Positions 11,844 to 22,530 of a DNA stretch of 64,000 bases are shown one piece after another. Positions within the stretch are counted from its first letter, which is position 1. Each line of letters starts with the position of its first letter. The DNA is from Macrocybe gigantea (lineage: Eukaryota > Basidiomycota > Agaricomycetes > Agaricales > Callistosporiaceae), in NCBI GenBank assembly GCA_011319805.1, contig SJRY01000048.1, forward strand, positions 62,001-126,000. Reading direction: 5' to 3'. A program made the position numbers and the translations under genes. Below the pieces are notes generated by a model, which was given only the letters and a program-made list of their open reading frames with translations, had not been told where the DNA came from and did not search any database.

Positions 11844-12825
11844 TCAGTGATCAACGCGGGAGTTGAGGATATCAGTCATTTCGCCAACCGAGATCATCAT
11901 CTCCTCTTCGTTGTCGGTGTGGGTGATGAGGTACCAGTCTCCCCGCATGTGGCTTGTGCCACAATCATCGACGCTGCATTCCCGGATCTTCTTGCGTACG
12001 CTATCACAGTAACGAATCGTTTCCCCGACAAGATTTGTCTGGGTTCCCGAAGAATTGACTTGTTCTTGACGAGGGTCCAAGGCGTTCGCAGATGGGGAGG
12101 GAGGTCCGAAAGGGCAGGCGCTTGCGAAACCTTCATTGCCTTGTCCTTTTGCAACTTGCTCATCCTGGATACACGGTCAAGCTCGAAAGTCAACAGGCAA
12201 GCAATGGAGAGACTTGCGTATATTCGTTCGCTACCCTGTGAACATACCCGCATGCAGTGTCAGACATTCCTCGAAGTTTGTGGTCGATGATGACTTGAAC
12301 AGCTGCCCAGGCAGCAAAGATAATGGATACGCAACTGGGCGCGATGAGACCCCCAGTTTGACAGATGGCTGTGATTAACACAACTCACTCGTGTAGCGTA
12401 CTGGGATTGGAATTGCAGATGCGATCACACGATCACACATCGCGAAGTGTTCCTTCTTCTTCTTCATCTCATCGCCCAGCGGCGGTTGCATTACCCCTCG
12501 CCATTCCTGTGCCACTTGCTCGTAGATGGCCTCATAATCAGGTAGAGGTAGAAGTCGAACTTTGGAAGCGCATAACTCCATAAGATAGTAGTACTCGCCC
12601 ATCCTGTGTGCTATGCCATCAAGAGAGGGTTTTGGCGTCATGTCAGTTGTAGCTGAAGAGTTGAAGATGAACGTGCCTCATGTCAACACAAACAATGTCA
12701 CATGCTTTATCCATTAAACAACGTTTAATAGCTCTATCGATGGCCGCTATACCGATCGGTGAGAAACGTCTCTGGTTTCTGTTTGTGCTCGCAGCGTTGC
12801 TGATGATGGCAAAATGCTCAAGCAC
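11844..12825 (-). CDS. unrecognised hypothetical protein, several exons
   Basis: Minus-strand coding pieces include MDKACDIVCVDMRH (12643-12825), GEYYYLMELCASKVRLLPLP and EAIYEQVAQEWRGVMQPPL (12375-12641), and SKLQKDKAMKVSQAPAL (about 12070-12170). The last piece ends in HTDNEEEMMISVGEMTDIL with stop at 11844. These have protein-like composition and can be joined by short introns. I do not recognise the family. The exon joints, the start, and whether the pieces at 12.9-13.4 kb belong to the same gene are unresolved. Confidence 0.4.
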
Positions 12826-12861
12826 CTCCGCCTTTTCCGCTCACTCTTTTCCACCAGGGAC

Positions 12862-13450
12862 CTATGGGGTCTCGTTTGACCTCTGTACGGCAGCTCTGAG
12901 GGACGATCCACCACATGGATGGGCGATCAAGAATACCTGTAAGCCTATCATTCCTTGGTGCAGCTGGGATCTACCTGAATATCCGCACCAGCTCCCATCT
13001 ATCAACGCATTAGACGTCGGTTCGAACAATCTGGATATGTCCATGCCCAAGGATCTGTCTGTCAGCATCCTGCCATTACCGCTGCCGCTGTCTGGGGACA
13101 CATGCATAATCTCAGGGCGACCACGCCAATCGGCGTATTTCCATCTGTCCTCAAAGCAATACAGATGTTTCATATCGATATCCAGCCCATGATCGCAACT
13201 GATTCCTTGCGTTTGGGAGGGCAAGCCTCACCTGCAGCATTCGGGCCAACGCCAGTTGGACTTTTCCCACTTAACATTATTGTACCCGTTCCTTTGGTTT
13301 TGCCTCCCAACCCTTGGCCGGCGAGTGTCAGACACAACGCCGCTTCAGACACTCCAGCAAATTGGGGACTGTGATTACGTGGATCTGTAGTCGTCATCAT
13401 CAATTGTTTTTCGCATACTCTCCTGCACAGTTGTATACAATTCTTGTGTG
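12862..13450 (-). CDS. unrecognised minus-strand coding segment
   Basis: Two open segments, about 13170-13450 and 12862-13224, carry sequence such as GQGLGGKTKGTGTIML and HLYCFEDRWKYADWRGRPEI. They can be joined by a short intron near 13190. They may be 5' exons of the gene ending at 11844. The plus strand also has a 170-codon open frame starting at 12680 with a hydrophobic N-terminus, so the strand assignment is not certain. Confidence 0.3.
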
Positions 13451-13504
13451 GAAGCATCTTTCTGATATTTGATTTGGATGATGAAATCACAGGCAAGCTC
13501 AACA

Positions 13505-14090
13505 ACCAGGGGGTTCAGTGTCACAGCTGTCCGAGCAAGGATACCAGTCCTTCTGTGACCTCAGGCTCAACTTTGAGCAGAGCCTCAACGTCTGCCTTCC
13601 TCGTCTCGAACCACTGCAAAAAGGAGCGCCGCGGCCAGATTCATCCCAGAGGGTGACCTGCCCTATTCTGAGCTCGGCGGACATGCCCACACCAGTGATG
13701 GCATGTGCCGGAGTGCTCGGTGATGAGCGTCGAGTACTGGATCTTGGACAGATCATGGACGAGTGTGGATGAGTGGCGACCGATTCCGAGGACGGACCGG
13801 ACGCTGTCTGAGCTGCACGAGACAGGGCAGGGGAGAGAAAGCGAGCAGAGGGCGCGGAGGACACGGGGGTGATGGAGAAGAGGTTGGAGGCCCAGGCGGT
13901 GCCGTCGAGATTGTTGGGAGCGACGGGAGGGATGAGCTGAGCGATGATGGAGTTGAGAGAAAGAGTGAGCCTGAGGATGCCACTGAACGAGGACATGAGC
14001 GGTTCGTTGGCAACTGAGTCCGCTGCAGCTGCAAGAATGAGCGGGGAAGGATGGAAGCGAGAACGAATAGATGGACACACCAAAGGCCTT
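13505..14090 (-). pseudogene. A1 aspartic protease fragment, copy 1
   Basis: DNA from about 13690 to 14090 is clearly similar to 34735-35110 on the same strand. In protein terms it covers the middle of a pepsin-type (A1) protease: DSVANEPLMSSFSGI, LNSIIAQLIPPVAPN and ASNLFSITPVSSAPS. Upstream (past 14090) and downstream (below about 13690) the similarity stops, so neither catalytic Asp loop is present. The frame is also broken relative to copy 2. It is a truncated duplicate without expected activity. Confidence 0.7.
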
Positions 14091-14597
14091 GAAAGTCATA
14101 CATTCTCATCTGACTACACCAGAAAAGTCGGCCACACTGCACCCATTCGCCCCTGGCTGCACCAGAAGCCAGCTGCACTGCACTTCAGTCTCGATTTCAT
14201 CTACACCCACCTCGCCACACTCCTTTTCCATGTGCACGCTCTAGATTTTATTCGTCGCCTGCCAATGTGCGTATCGGCGGCCTCGCCACTCTCCTCTTTG
14301 CCCATGTCTGACTCATCAGTCTCCTCTTCACATCGCTCATATGTCACACTTGTCATCTCTTCATTGTCGTCTCTATAGGGTGCTATTGATCTAGCAGATG
14401 CCCCATAAAGAACGCCCCGATGATTAGGAGCGAACAAGTTTTCCTTTGACTCCCACTCGTGAACTCAAGCTTTTCTTTTCGTAAAATTCTATCTATGACA
14501 TCTACATTCTCATTCTCATGGCTGGCAATGCACCTGCTGAAACTGAACATAGCTCTCTATACAGCCTCAGATATCCATATTGTAAGCATCAAACATC
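14091..14597. other. intergenic, no gene seen
   Basis: About 500 bp between the protease fragment and the Fmp46-like gene. Short open frames only; no repeat or RNA gene recognised. Confidence 0.45.
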
Positions 14598-15097
14598 ATG
14601 ACAATTGCGATGCTCATCGCGAGCAAAAGCCACAACCCGTCTTCTCCGCCGTCCCTGAAAGCCCTCTCGCTCCTGCGCTCGTGGCTGTTGGGACCCTACC
14701 CTCCGACGAACCCGTCCGACCTGCGGCTCGACTTTAACCTCAAGGTCATCGAGCACCCGCCGACCATTGACCAGCTCAAGAGGATCCAATCGTACTCCTC
14801 CACGCCCTCCGTCGCCGCACTCCAAGCCGCCCAAACCCAAACCGAGAGCACGACGCAGGACACAGCGCCCCGTCCGGTGCAGACCGCGCCGCGCTCGAGA
14901 ACCCGTCGACGCTCGCCACGCTCGCGGCGCAGAACCCGAGTGCAATCAGGTGGCCTATGGTCGTGGACTGGCTCGGCAGCCGCGTCAGCGTCGGCGACGT
15001 CGATGGCGTGTGCGGTATGCTGGAGAGCCTCCGTCGGAGGCATGACGAGGTCGCTGATGAGGATCGTGTCGACCAGCCAAAGGGGTGGTTTACGTGA
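14598..15097 (+). pseudogene. Fmp46-like mitochondrial redox protein (DUF1687), frame-broken
   Basis: The first part, from the ATG at 14598, reads HNPSSPPSLKALSLLR and LDFNLKVIEHPPTIDQLK. This is typical of the thioredoxin-like Fmp46/DUF1687 family, small mitochondrial proteins of putative oxidoreductase function. The second part lies in another frame: ENPSTLATLAAQNPSA, then RWPMVVDWLGSRVSVGDV, ending PKGWFT with stop at 15095-15097. The two halves join only if one frame change is allowed near 14855-14880; no intron fits there. A single indel, real or from sequencing, is the simplest account. The N-terminal ten residues do not look conserved, so the true start may differ. Confidence 0.6.
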
Positions 15098-15412
15098 CTG
15101 TAAAAAATGTGTTTTCGTGTATGAATAATACGCAGTGCAAATGTCGATACACGATCTCACAAGACGTGCATTAGATGTGATACTATTACATGCGATCGAT
15201 ACAATAGAATGATGGTACAGCAGCGTCCCAGTCATCAGGCAAAGTAAGGCATGGTGTTCTGCAGAAACAACTGAGATGAACAATCAATTCATCATAGGAA
15301 AAATTGCACCCACCATCTTGCGCATCTGCATCCCCTTATCCCTCTCATTCTCCTCCGCCCACGTCAAACACAATAAACCGCCTTGCCACACCACTAGACC
15401 CTTTCGACTAGC

Positions 15413-16704
15413 TCATGGAACCGAGTGCCGCCTCTGCCCTCCCCGGCAGCTCACCGCTCCGTTCCAGCTCTGCAGCTCCTTCCGCATGCCGTTCTCCTTC
15501 TCCCCGAGCTCGCCCCCGTCCTTGTCCCCGATGACCAATATCGACGCCAGGTTACCGCACCAATAGCAGTAATTTGGCGCGCTCCAGACGGTCACGAGCT
15601 GCTCGTCGAACATGTACTTGTACCCCTCTTGCACAAGCTGGTGCGCCCTTGCCACCATGGACAGGTCGTTGATGTGGTTGAATTGGAGTGTGTGTGCACG
15701 TGTGTGAGATGAGACAGTGGTAGGGGCTCTGCCAGCTCACCTCCTGCATCACGCTTCCACCAAACAGCCAGCCGGCACCGCGAGGACTCACGGCCCAGTT
15801 GTCCACCTCGTCCGGATCGCTCCACATCAGGTTTGTGAGCCGAGAAGCCGCCCGTCAACCGACGAGTGTACGAGAATTAACAAGGGGAAGCTGGGTGAGC
15901 ATGCGCCCTCGTGTGGGATCTCCTATGCGCGGGAGAGGACGCGTATCTGGTCTAGCATGCGTATGTCCGGCGAGAGGCCGCCGTGCACGCAGAGTATCGT
16001 GCCGTCAATGATCTAGGAAAAGGACTGTGGGTTGAAAAAAAAGAGGACGTGCAGGAAGGGACGGGGGCCAGACGCACCGCGGCGAGGTTTAGATGGTCGA
16101 ACATGCTGCAGCAAGCTTTCCAAACAGCCGCAGAGCCGTATTTCTGTTGGCATTGGTCTGGAGATGGGGAATGAAGACAATGACGCGAGGAGACATTTGG
16201 TGAGAGCTTGCCGTAAAATCCGTACACTTGCGTGATCTGTTGACTCTCGTGGTTTCCGCGGAGCAGGCTGACTTTGTCTGGGTATCTGTTTGATCGGAGT
16301 GGTAAAAATGAAGAAGGTGCAAGGTGGGGTGTCGAACCTGGCTTTTAGGGCGAGGAGAAGTGACAAGGTTTCGAGGCTGTAATGCCCTCTGTCCACAAAG
16401 TCACCCTTATCACAAGCAGTTCCAGACCAAACCACTCATAACGTCAAAAAAAGGAGGAAAAATGCATTATAAAGATGTAGCTCGTCTCAGGGACCATGCC
16501 GCCCTTTCTGAGAAGCTCGAGGAGGTCCCAGAACTGGCCGTGAATGTCCCCGCACATGGTGACGGGGCTCGAGACGGGCTGGATGTTGGACTCTTTGATG
16601 AGGATCACGCGTACGAGCTCGCAGAGCGTCTCCATGTCGTGCTCTGGGAGGTACTTGCAAGTGAGCAGTTGTGATATCCATTTGTCGGGATCGGAGCTGC
16701 GCAT
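15413..16704 (-). pseudogene. PP6/Sit4-type protein phosphatase catalytic subunit, with internal stop
   Basis: PP2A-like Ser/Thr phosphatase, closest by eye to PP6/Sit4. The start MRSSDPDKWISQLL at 16704 may be preceded by a short exon. The metal-site motifs [42 protein letters not shown] and the distal [16 protein letters not shown] are present in order over five or more exons. One intron (near 16165-16222) has a GC donor. Oddities: a TAG at 15923-15925 falls inside the conserved block SRA-stop-EIPHEG where Gln is normal. The family NYCYRCGN reads NYCYWCGN, and NHESR reads NHESQ. The acceptor before FNHIND ends in AA instead of AG, and the usual YFL C-terminus is missing. These are mostly C-to-T type changes. 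The gene looks non-functional or poorly sequenced. Confidence 0.75.
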
Positions 16705-16833
16705 GAGAACAGTTGCTGTAAATGTGTTTGGTTGGTAGCCTGTTTTTGCTCTCTTATCTTACGTAATACACGCGTCACAGAGTGGACCTGCTTCGACTGC
16801 GAGTGGCACAGCTGGCACACAATTCCTTTTTCG
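16705..16833. promoter_or_regulatory. short divergent promoter between phosphatase and EMC1
   Basis: Only about 130 bp separate the first recognisable codon of the phosphatase (minus) from the EMC1 start (plus), so the two genes probably share a bidirectional promoter. No factor site is recognised. Confidence 0.4.
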
Positions 16834-17518
16834 ATGCGGCGTGCCAACAAGAGGCCATTTGCAGGCTTCAACCGCGCCTCATGGCTTTCGTCGTGCTTGC
16901 TGCTGATAGCCGTGTTGGCGGTCCTCCCTGGAGCTGTAGCGTTGCACGAAGCAGACGTGGGCACCGTCGATTGGCACAAACGCCTGGTGGGCGTGCCGCT
17001 GGTTGGCGGAAGGAGTCTGGCGCCCAGCTTCAGCATCGTGGATGGTGTCGGAAAGAACGAGAGCTCGAGTGACGGAGCGGCTGGGAAGAGGCTTTTGGTT
17101 TTTACGGCGACTGGGAACAACGTGTTGGCGGCTGTTGATCCTGTGGATGGAAGCATCGGTGCGTTTCTCAGTTCTGCCTCGCAAGACGACACTGCATTGT
17201 TTTCATAGCTTGGAGATACGTATACGAGCCTGAAGATGGATAGCTGGATATTACAAGGATGATAATCATAACAGTTGCGTCTTTCCCAGCCCTACCAAGG
17301 ATTTCCTGATGTCTGGACTATGTCTGCAGTTATTGCATCGCTTTCGGGCCCTGGAGGTTCTACTCTCCGCGCATTTGAAGCCGCCACCGGTCATCTGGTT
17401 TTGGAGAAGCAGTTGCATTCGCCATCGGAGGGTCACCTCTCCGAACCGCATCATCTGGGCAAATTCGTTGCGTTCGAGCGACAGCACGGCTCGGGCCTTC
17501 CCCACCTCTACGTCCTCA

Positions 17519-17526
17519 CCAACAGC
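17519..17526. repeat. hAT target-site duplication, left
   Basis: CCAACAGC directly precedes the left terminal inverted repeat and recurs at 21268-21275 directly after the right one. Eight bases is the standard hAT target duplication. Removing the element plus one copy restores the EMC1 codons for LTNSHTIRK. Confidence 0.95.
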
Positions 17527-17543
17527 TAGTGTTCGACACGGGT

Positions 17544-17690
17544 CAGCCAAACCCGCCGGGTTGGTGTGTATGGGTATCACGGGTACGGGTCAGGGTCTAG
17601 CGGCCTATACCCGTGACGAAACCCGTACCCGCAAGTGCGGAACCCGTACCCGTGCTGGCGGGTACACCAAAAAAGGAAATGAGTGGGCGG
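17544..17690. repeat. left subterminal repeats of the hAT element
   Basis: Several direct and inverted copies of the short motif ACCCGTACCCG / CGGGTACGGGT crowd the 150 bp inside the left inverted repeat. Subterminal motif arrays of this kind are the usual transposase-binding sites of hAT elements; binding here is inferred. Confidence 0.7.
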
Positions 17691-17810
17691 AGGAAAGGTC
17701 TGCCCGTCACTGATTTGACCAACTGTATAGTATAACAAATAAATCGAAAACCTGTTCGCCCTCGCTCCCCTCCACGTTGAATTTGCTCCCCAAGTGCAAC
17801 CGTAGCCCCA

Positions 17811-20800
17811 ATGGCTCGAGATGAGGTTGATCCTTCACTTATCACCAATGAGCCTCGCAAGCGCAAGCTTGCATTCCATATTACCAATGCCGACAATGCA
17901 GAGGTGGACAAAGATCAGACTATCAAAAGATTAAGAAGGGTAATTCACCCATCCTCAGAGGGTTCATCAAGTATGTCCTTGATAATGATGCATTTGACCA
18001 ATGACTTACCACTGTTGGGAATGCATTGAAAGAATCACGGTCTCACGCCATTGAGGAGGTAGATGATGATGATGACGGACCTCATAACCTCCTGCCAAAA
18101 AATCGCATGCATATCCTGGAGCCATTTGAGAAGGAAGACAATGACCAGGATGAAGACGAGGATGATAGCGACTCTGATGTAGAAATGGTTGAAAAACCTG
18201 ATGATGATCCTGAAAAAGAGTTGGGTACATCGGCTCAATAATCTGAAGTGCTATAGGATTGACTTACGAGGCAATAGAGCGATTGGCAAGGGATTGGACT
18301 TCGCCAATATACGCTTTCTTCAGCCCCTATCCATCAGTCGAGGTTATAAATGGCCGTCGCTGCCATGAATTCAAATGTGCGGCACCTCAGTGCAAGGGCA
18401 AGGGACCTAGACCACGCATTGTTCGACGATTTCTTGATAAAACTGACGCCAAGTCAACAAGCAACCTTCGCAAGCATGCCAAAGTTTGCTGGGGTGCTGA
18501 TCTGGTTGAGAAAGCAGATGAGTCAAAAGACATTGATAGCATTCGGGCTGGTCTTACAAAAGCTAAAAAACAAAAGGATGGCTCTATTACTGCAATGTTT
18601 GAGCGCAAAGGAAAGGCACCAGTGACATTCTCGACACGTCAGCATACCTATACAGAAACACGGTATGCTCATCGCTGAAAATTGGCATAAAGATACTTAC
18701 TAATATCAATATCTAGGGTTGAGTGTGTTCGCTGGGTAGCAGAGAGCATGCGTAGCATGAGTATCATTGATGATGCAGGTTTTCATCGGCTTATGAAAAC
18801 TGGACGTCCACATTACCGCATTCCATCATCAAAGACAGTTGCGCGCGATGTTCATGTTGTTTTTCGAAGAGTAAAGAACAGAATTGCTAAATTCTTACAG
18901 GTCAGTTTCACCCAATCCTAATTTAATTGATAGAGAACTGACGTTGGCGTATCAAAGGAATATGATGGACGCCTAAGTTTCGCAACTGATGCTTGGACCT
19001 CACCCAATGATAAACCATTTGTGGCTTTGACGGTTCATCTCGAACACAATGGCGAGCCGATTTGCTTGCTCTTGGATATCATTGAGCTTGCCGTATCACA
19101 TTCAGGCTTGAATCTTGCTGCAGCCTTCGCAAAAATACTCCAGGACTATGGTATCTCTGACAAAGTAAGTGCGAATGAATATCTAATCATCAGAGATACT
19201 AACAAACCTTCTAGATCCTCGCCGTAACCTGTGACAATGCTAGCGCAAATGACAAGATGATCGAAGTACTTGCCAATATTATCCAAGCATTTCCTGGCCC
19301 TGCCAACCGTGTCCGCTGTCTTGCACATATCGTCAACTTGGTTGTCAAGATCATCTTGCGGCAGTTTGATGCACCGACCAAGAAAAAACCTACCAGTAAT
19401 AGCGACACAGCAATGGAGCCTATCGATGATCACAGTGAGCTGATGAACGACATCGAAAGGGAGGAGAAGGAAATGGACAACGGTGCAGATGAAGACCAAG
19501 AAGATGTTGCAGATGATCTGGAGGAGGTTGAGCAAGTAATGATAAGGGAGATCGAAGAAGCATCAACCCAGGTAAAACCTGTGCGCCACATCCTACACAA
19601 GGTCAGCGGTTATTGCTATGACATCATGACGTAAAGGCTGACTGGCTTTGACTGGCTCTCTACCGGCGCTCTCTGTTGGCACCTTGCCTGCCTGCCGCTG
19701 CCTCGATTGCCTTTGCTCTATTAGCTCCGAAAGCTAGCATATGCTATCAAAAACTCGCCAACAATCATTCTGCCGCTCTGGAAGGAGAAGATCAATGAGA
19801 TTGCTACCAAAGCTGCCGATGGAAAGAATACACTTGCATTTCGCATGATGCCTCGCGATGTTTCAACACGCTGGAATTCGACCGAGGAAATGCTTAGCTT
19901 TGCATACACATATCGTGCGGCTATTAATAAACTTACAGATGATCGTACCGTGAAGCTTCGAGGCTATGAGCTGACAGAATGGGAGTGGGCGATTGTGCAG
20001 CAGCTACGTGACATTCTTAAGGTGTGTATAAGCAGTATTGCTATAGACTAAACTTGCCTAATGTTTTCTAGGTCTTCAAGGACGTAACGCTTCAATTCTC
20101 AAGTGATACACCCTGCCTAGCAACTGTTATTCCGGCTATGGACAAGATGCGCGATGTGCTAAACAATGCCACTACAAATCTAGAGTATTCACCCGCACTG
20201 CGCGCTGCGCTGGCAATCGGAAGACAATTGCTTGACAAATATTACTCGCTTGCTGATGCTTCAGAGGTCTACCGGATCGCTATGGGTATGTTTGGTTGAC
20301 GGAACAGCCACTTAATATAGTCTGACCATACCTCTCAGTTCTGCATCCCAAATACAAGCTCAAGTACTTTGAGAAGCAGAACTGGGATGAAGAATGGATC
20401 GCTACAGCCGAAACTATCGTTAGGGAAGAATTCCGGCGTTCATACGCAGACTACGTTGTTTGCAAAAAGTCTGTGAAGCACAAGGTATCGTGCTCATTTA
20501 CTCTATGACTCTCCTCTATGCTTATTCTCTCTAGCCGGTCGATGGTTCAGAAAGCAGTTATTCTGCATCTGGAGATAGCACAGATACAGACTCAAGCTCT
20601 GGCTCTGATGAAGACGACTTCATGACAGAGCTGGACCGCTATCTTTCAACCAGGCGGGACAAAAAGGTCAAGGACCCTTTGCAGTGGTGGATCGAGCACC
20701 AAGGGGCCTATCCACATTTATCAAGGATGGCGAGGGACTACCTTACTATTCCGGGTATGTATTTCCTTGTCTCTCACAATTTCATTGGCTGAAGTGGAGT

Positions 20801-21035
20801 CATTTTCCTGGAAGCCTCATCAGTTGCCGTAGAACGTGTTTTCAGCAAAGGGCGACTTCTCATTTCCCATATCCGAAACCGACTCTCTGCCCAATCTACG
20901 CGCGCGCTGCTATGTCTCGGTGTATGGAGCAAGATAGGATATGTCAGAGCAGCAGATCTAACAGCAGCGGCATCTCTTCCTGATGCTAAGGAGGGTGAGT
21001 CTTGGTCAGATGATGATTGGGCTATCATAGCATAG
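17811..21035 (+). CDS. hAT transposase
   Basis: Eleven exons: 17811-17970, 18033-18224, 18257-18662, 18717-18900, 18958-19164, 19215-19601, 19725-20021, 20072-20285, 20339-20484, 20535-20754 and 20815-21035. Reading in order: an acidic N-terminus; a BED-type zinc finger (FKCAAPQCKGKG to LRKHAKVC); the RNase H-like core with Asp in FATDAWTSPN, Asp in TCDNASANDKM and Glu in SVAVERVFSKG; and the C-terminal hAT dimerisation region (DPLQWWIEHQGAYPHLSRMA, RNRLSAQSTRALLCL). An acidic insert (about 19380-19560) sits inside the core. The proposed second intron is only 32 nt, shorter than usual, but it keeps the frame. No stop or frameshift was found in the spliced frame. The ATG at 17811 is the first in frame. 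Confidence 0.92.
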
Positions 21036-21084
21036 TTCAAATATATCATTGTTGTTCTATGGCGTACACCCACCAGGCCCTATA

Positions 21085-21250
21085 CCAGTCGCAAACCCGC
21101 CCTAACCCGCTACCCTTGGCCAACGGGTGGGGGTAAATACCCGTACCCATACTCAAACCCGCTCAAACCCGCTCAAACCCGTACCCGTATTGACGGGTAC
21201 GGGTTTGCGCCGGGTTCGGGTACGGGTAGGCGCGAGATTACCCGTGGGTT
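21085..21250. repeat. right subterminal repeats of the hAT element
   Basis: Dense ACCCG-based repeats: CAAACCCGCT occurs in tandem near 21155-21180, followed by ACCCGTACCCGT and its inverse CGGGTACGGGT. They mirror the left subterminal array and probably serve as transposase-binding sites. Confidence 0.7.
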
Positions 21251-21267
21251 ACCCGTGTCGAACACTA

Positions 21268-21275
21268 CCAACAGC
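21268..21275. repeat. hAT target-site duplication, right
   Basis: CCAACAGC, identical to 17519-17526. EMC1 coding resumes immediately after it. Confidence 0.95.
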
Positions 21276-22500
21276 CATACGATTCGCAAGATTGACGCGA
21301 ATACGGCGGAAACGCTTTGGGAGTGGTCATCACCCGACCAGACGTACATGTTCGCCTGAAACGATGTGTTTGTTTTTTTTGCAGGCGACTGATGAGCTGC
21401 ATTTTACAAAGATTGTTGACCATATACTCCAAGCTTGTCGCTACTCCTTCCGCGATTTACGCCATCGGCGTGTCCAAGTCCTTCGCCTCTTTCACTTTGC
21501 ATGTCACGTCGCTCTCCCCGTCGTCCGGGGAGGTCCTGGCTTCGACCGAAGTTCCGTCGAGCGTCAAAGAGGCCGTGACGCAGTTCCTGGTCCTGCAGTC
21601 CGATGACGTCATTCGCCTTGTGTGGCTAGACCAAGGGACCACGATCGCTTCTGTTCCGCTGACGCCTTCGCTCTCTGGACCGTCGCGTAAGCCTGTTGCC
21701 ATGAAAGGAAAGGGCTACAGCAATGTTGTGGACCTCGGCCCTGTCGTTGGGGAGCAACTGGGATACTTTGTTGCGATGAAGCCGGACGGCGTGGCGAGAG
21801 TGGTGAGACTGGCCGATGGCGCTGGTGCGAGTGAGCTGGACCCGGGGCTGAAAGGCATATGGGAGTTTGGGAAGAGCAAGGAGGCGGGCGAGGACGACGT
21901 TTCTGATTCTGTTTTTACTGGTGCTGTCGCTGAGAACGGCAGGCTAGTTCTGGCCAGGATGTATTGGTCTCATTCGTCTAGGGTAAGTCGACCCAGAGGA
22001 TTTGCGTTGATTTTTGATTCCGCAGAAGGCCAAGATGGAAGTCTATTCGCCTACCTTTGGAGAAGCAAAGTCGCTCACCTGGACACTTGCGTTTGGGTTC
22101 GACACGCTCTCTCATGGTATAATCGGCCATGTACGACCTTTCTTTGTTCATCGACTGCGCGAACTGAACTCTCTTGGATCAGGTAGCCCTGGAAGCTACA
22201 TTTGCGTCTTCGGGCGATCTTACCGCGCGAGTGCTTGTCACGTCCAGCACCGGTTCTCTTCAGCTCTGGCAGGGTGAGGAGTTGAAGTGGACGAGGGAAG
22301 AGTCGTTTGCTGCGGTCCTCCTCGCCAAGTTCGTAGAGCTTCCCGAGGAGAAGGACGGAATGGGCGTTGATCGTGCGAAGGAGACCTTTGTGAACAGGAT
22401 CACCAGGCAGATTGGGGACCCAAAGGTCTGTGACCACTTGATTTTTCTCGACATCCCCTTTTTGCTGATCTGGGGGTTCATGCAGGACTTTCCGAAATAC

Positions 22501-22530
22501 GTGCTGCACTTTATCGTGCTGCACTTTATC
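22501..22530 (+). repeat. 15-bp tandem duplication inside EMC1
   Basis: GTGCTGCACTTTATC occurs twice in direct tandem. It adds five residues (VLHFI) in frame to a conserved part of EMC1. Replication slippage is the likely origin. Confidence 0.9.

Larger units (their letters stand above)
17527..21267 (+). mobile_element. complete hAT DNA transposon, 3,741 bp
   Basis: The element begins TAGTGTTCGACACGGGT (17527-17543) and ends with the exact reverse complement (21251-21267), a perfect 17-bp terminal inverted repeat. It is flanked by the 8-bp duplication CCAACAGC. It carries one plus-strand transposase gene (17811-21035) whose spliced frame is open to the end, plus GC-rich subterminal arrays of ACCCGTACCCGT-like repeats on both sides. 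Perfect ends, perfect target duplication, an open transposase and the absence of CpG-type decay indicate a recent insertion that may still be mobile. It lies in the sense orientation relative to EMC1. Confidence 0.95.

Noticed and set aside
12680..13192. 170-codon plus-strand frame with a hydrophobic N-terminus
   Set aside because: It overlaps minus-strand coding-like segments, shows no splice support and no family resemblance; a secreted protein cannot be excluded, so it is mentioned only as an alternative.
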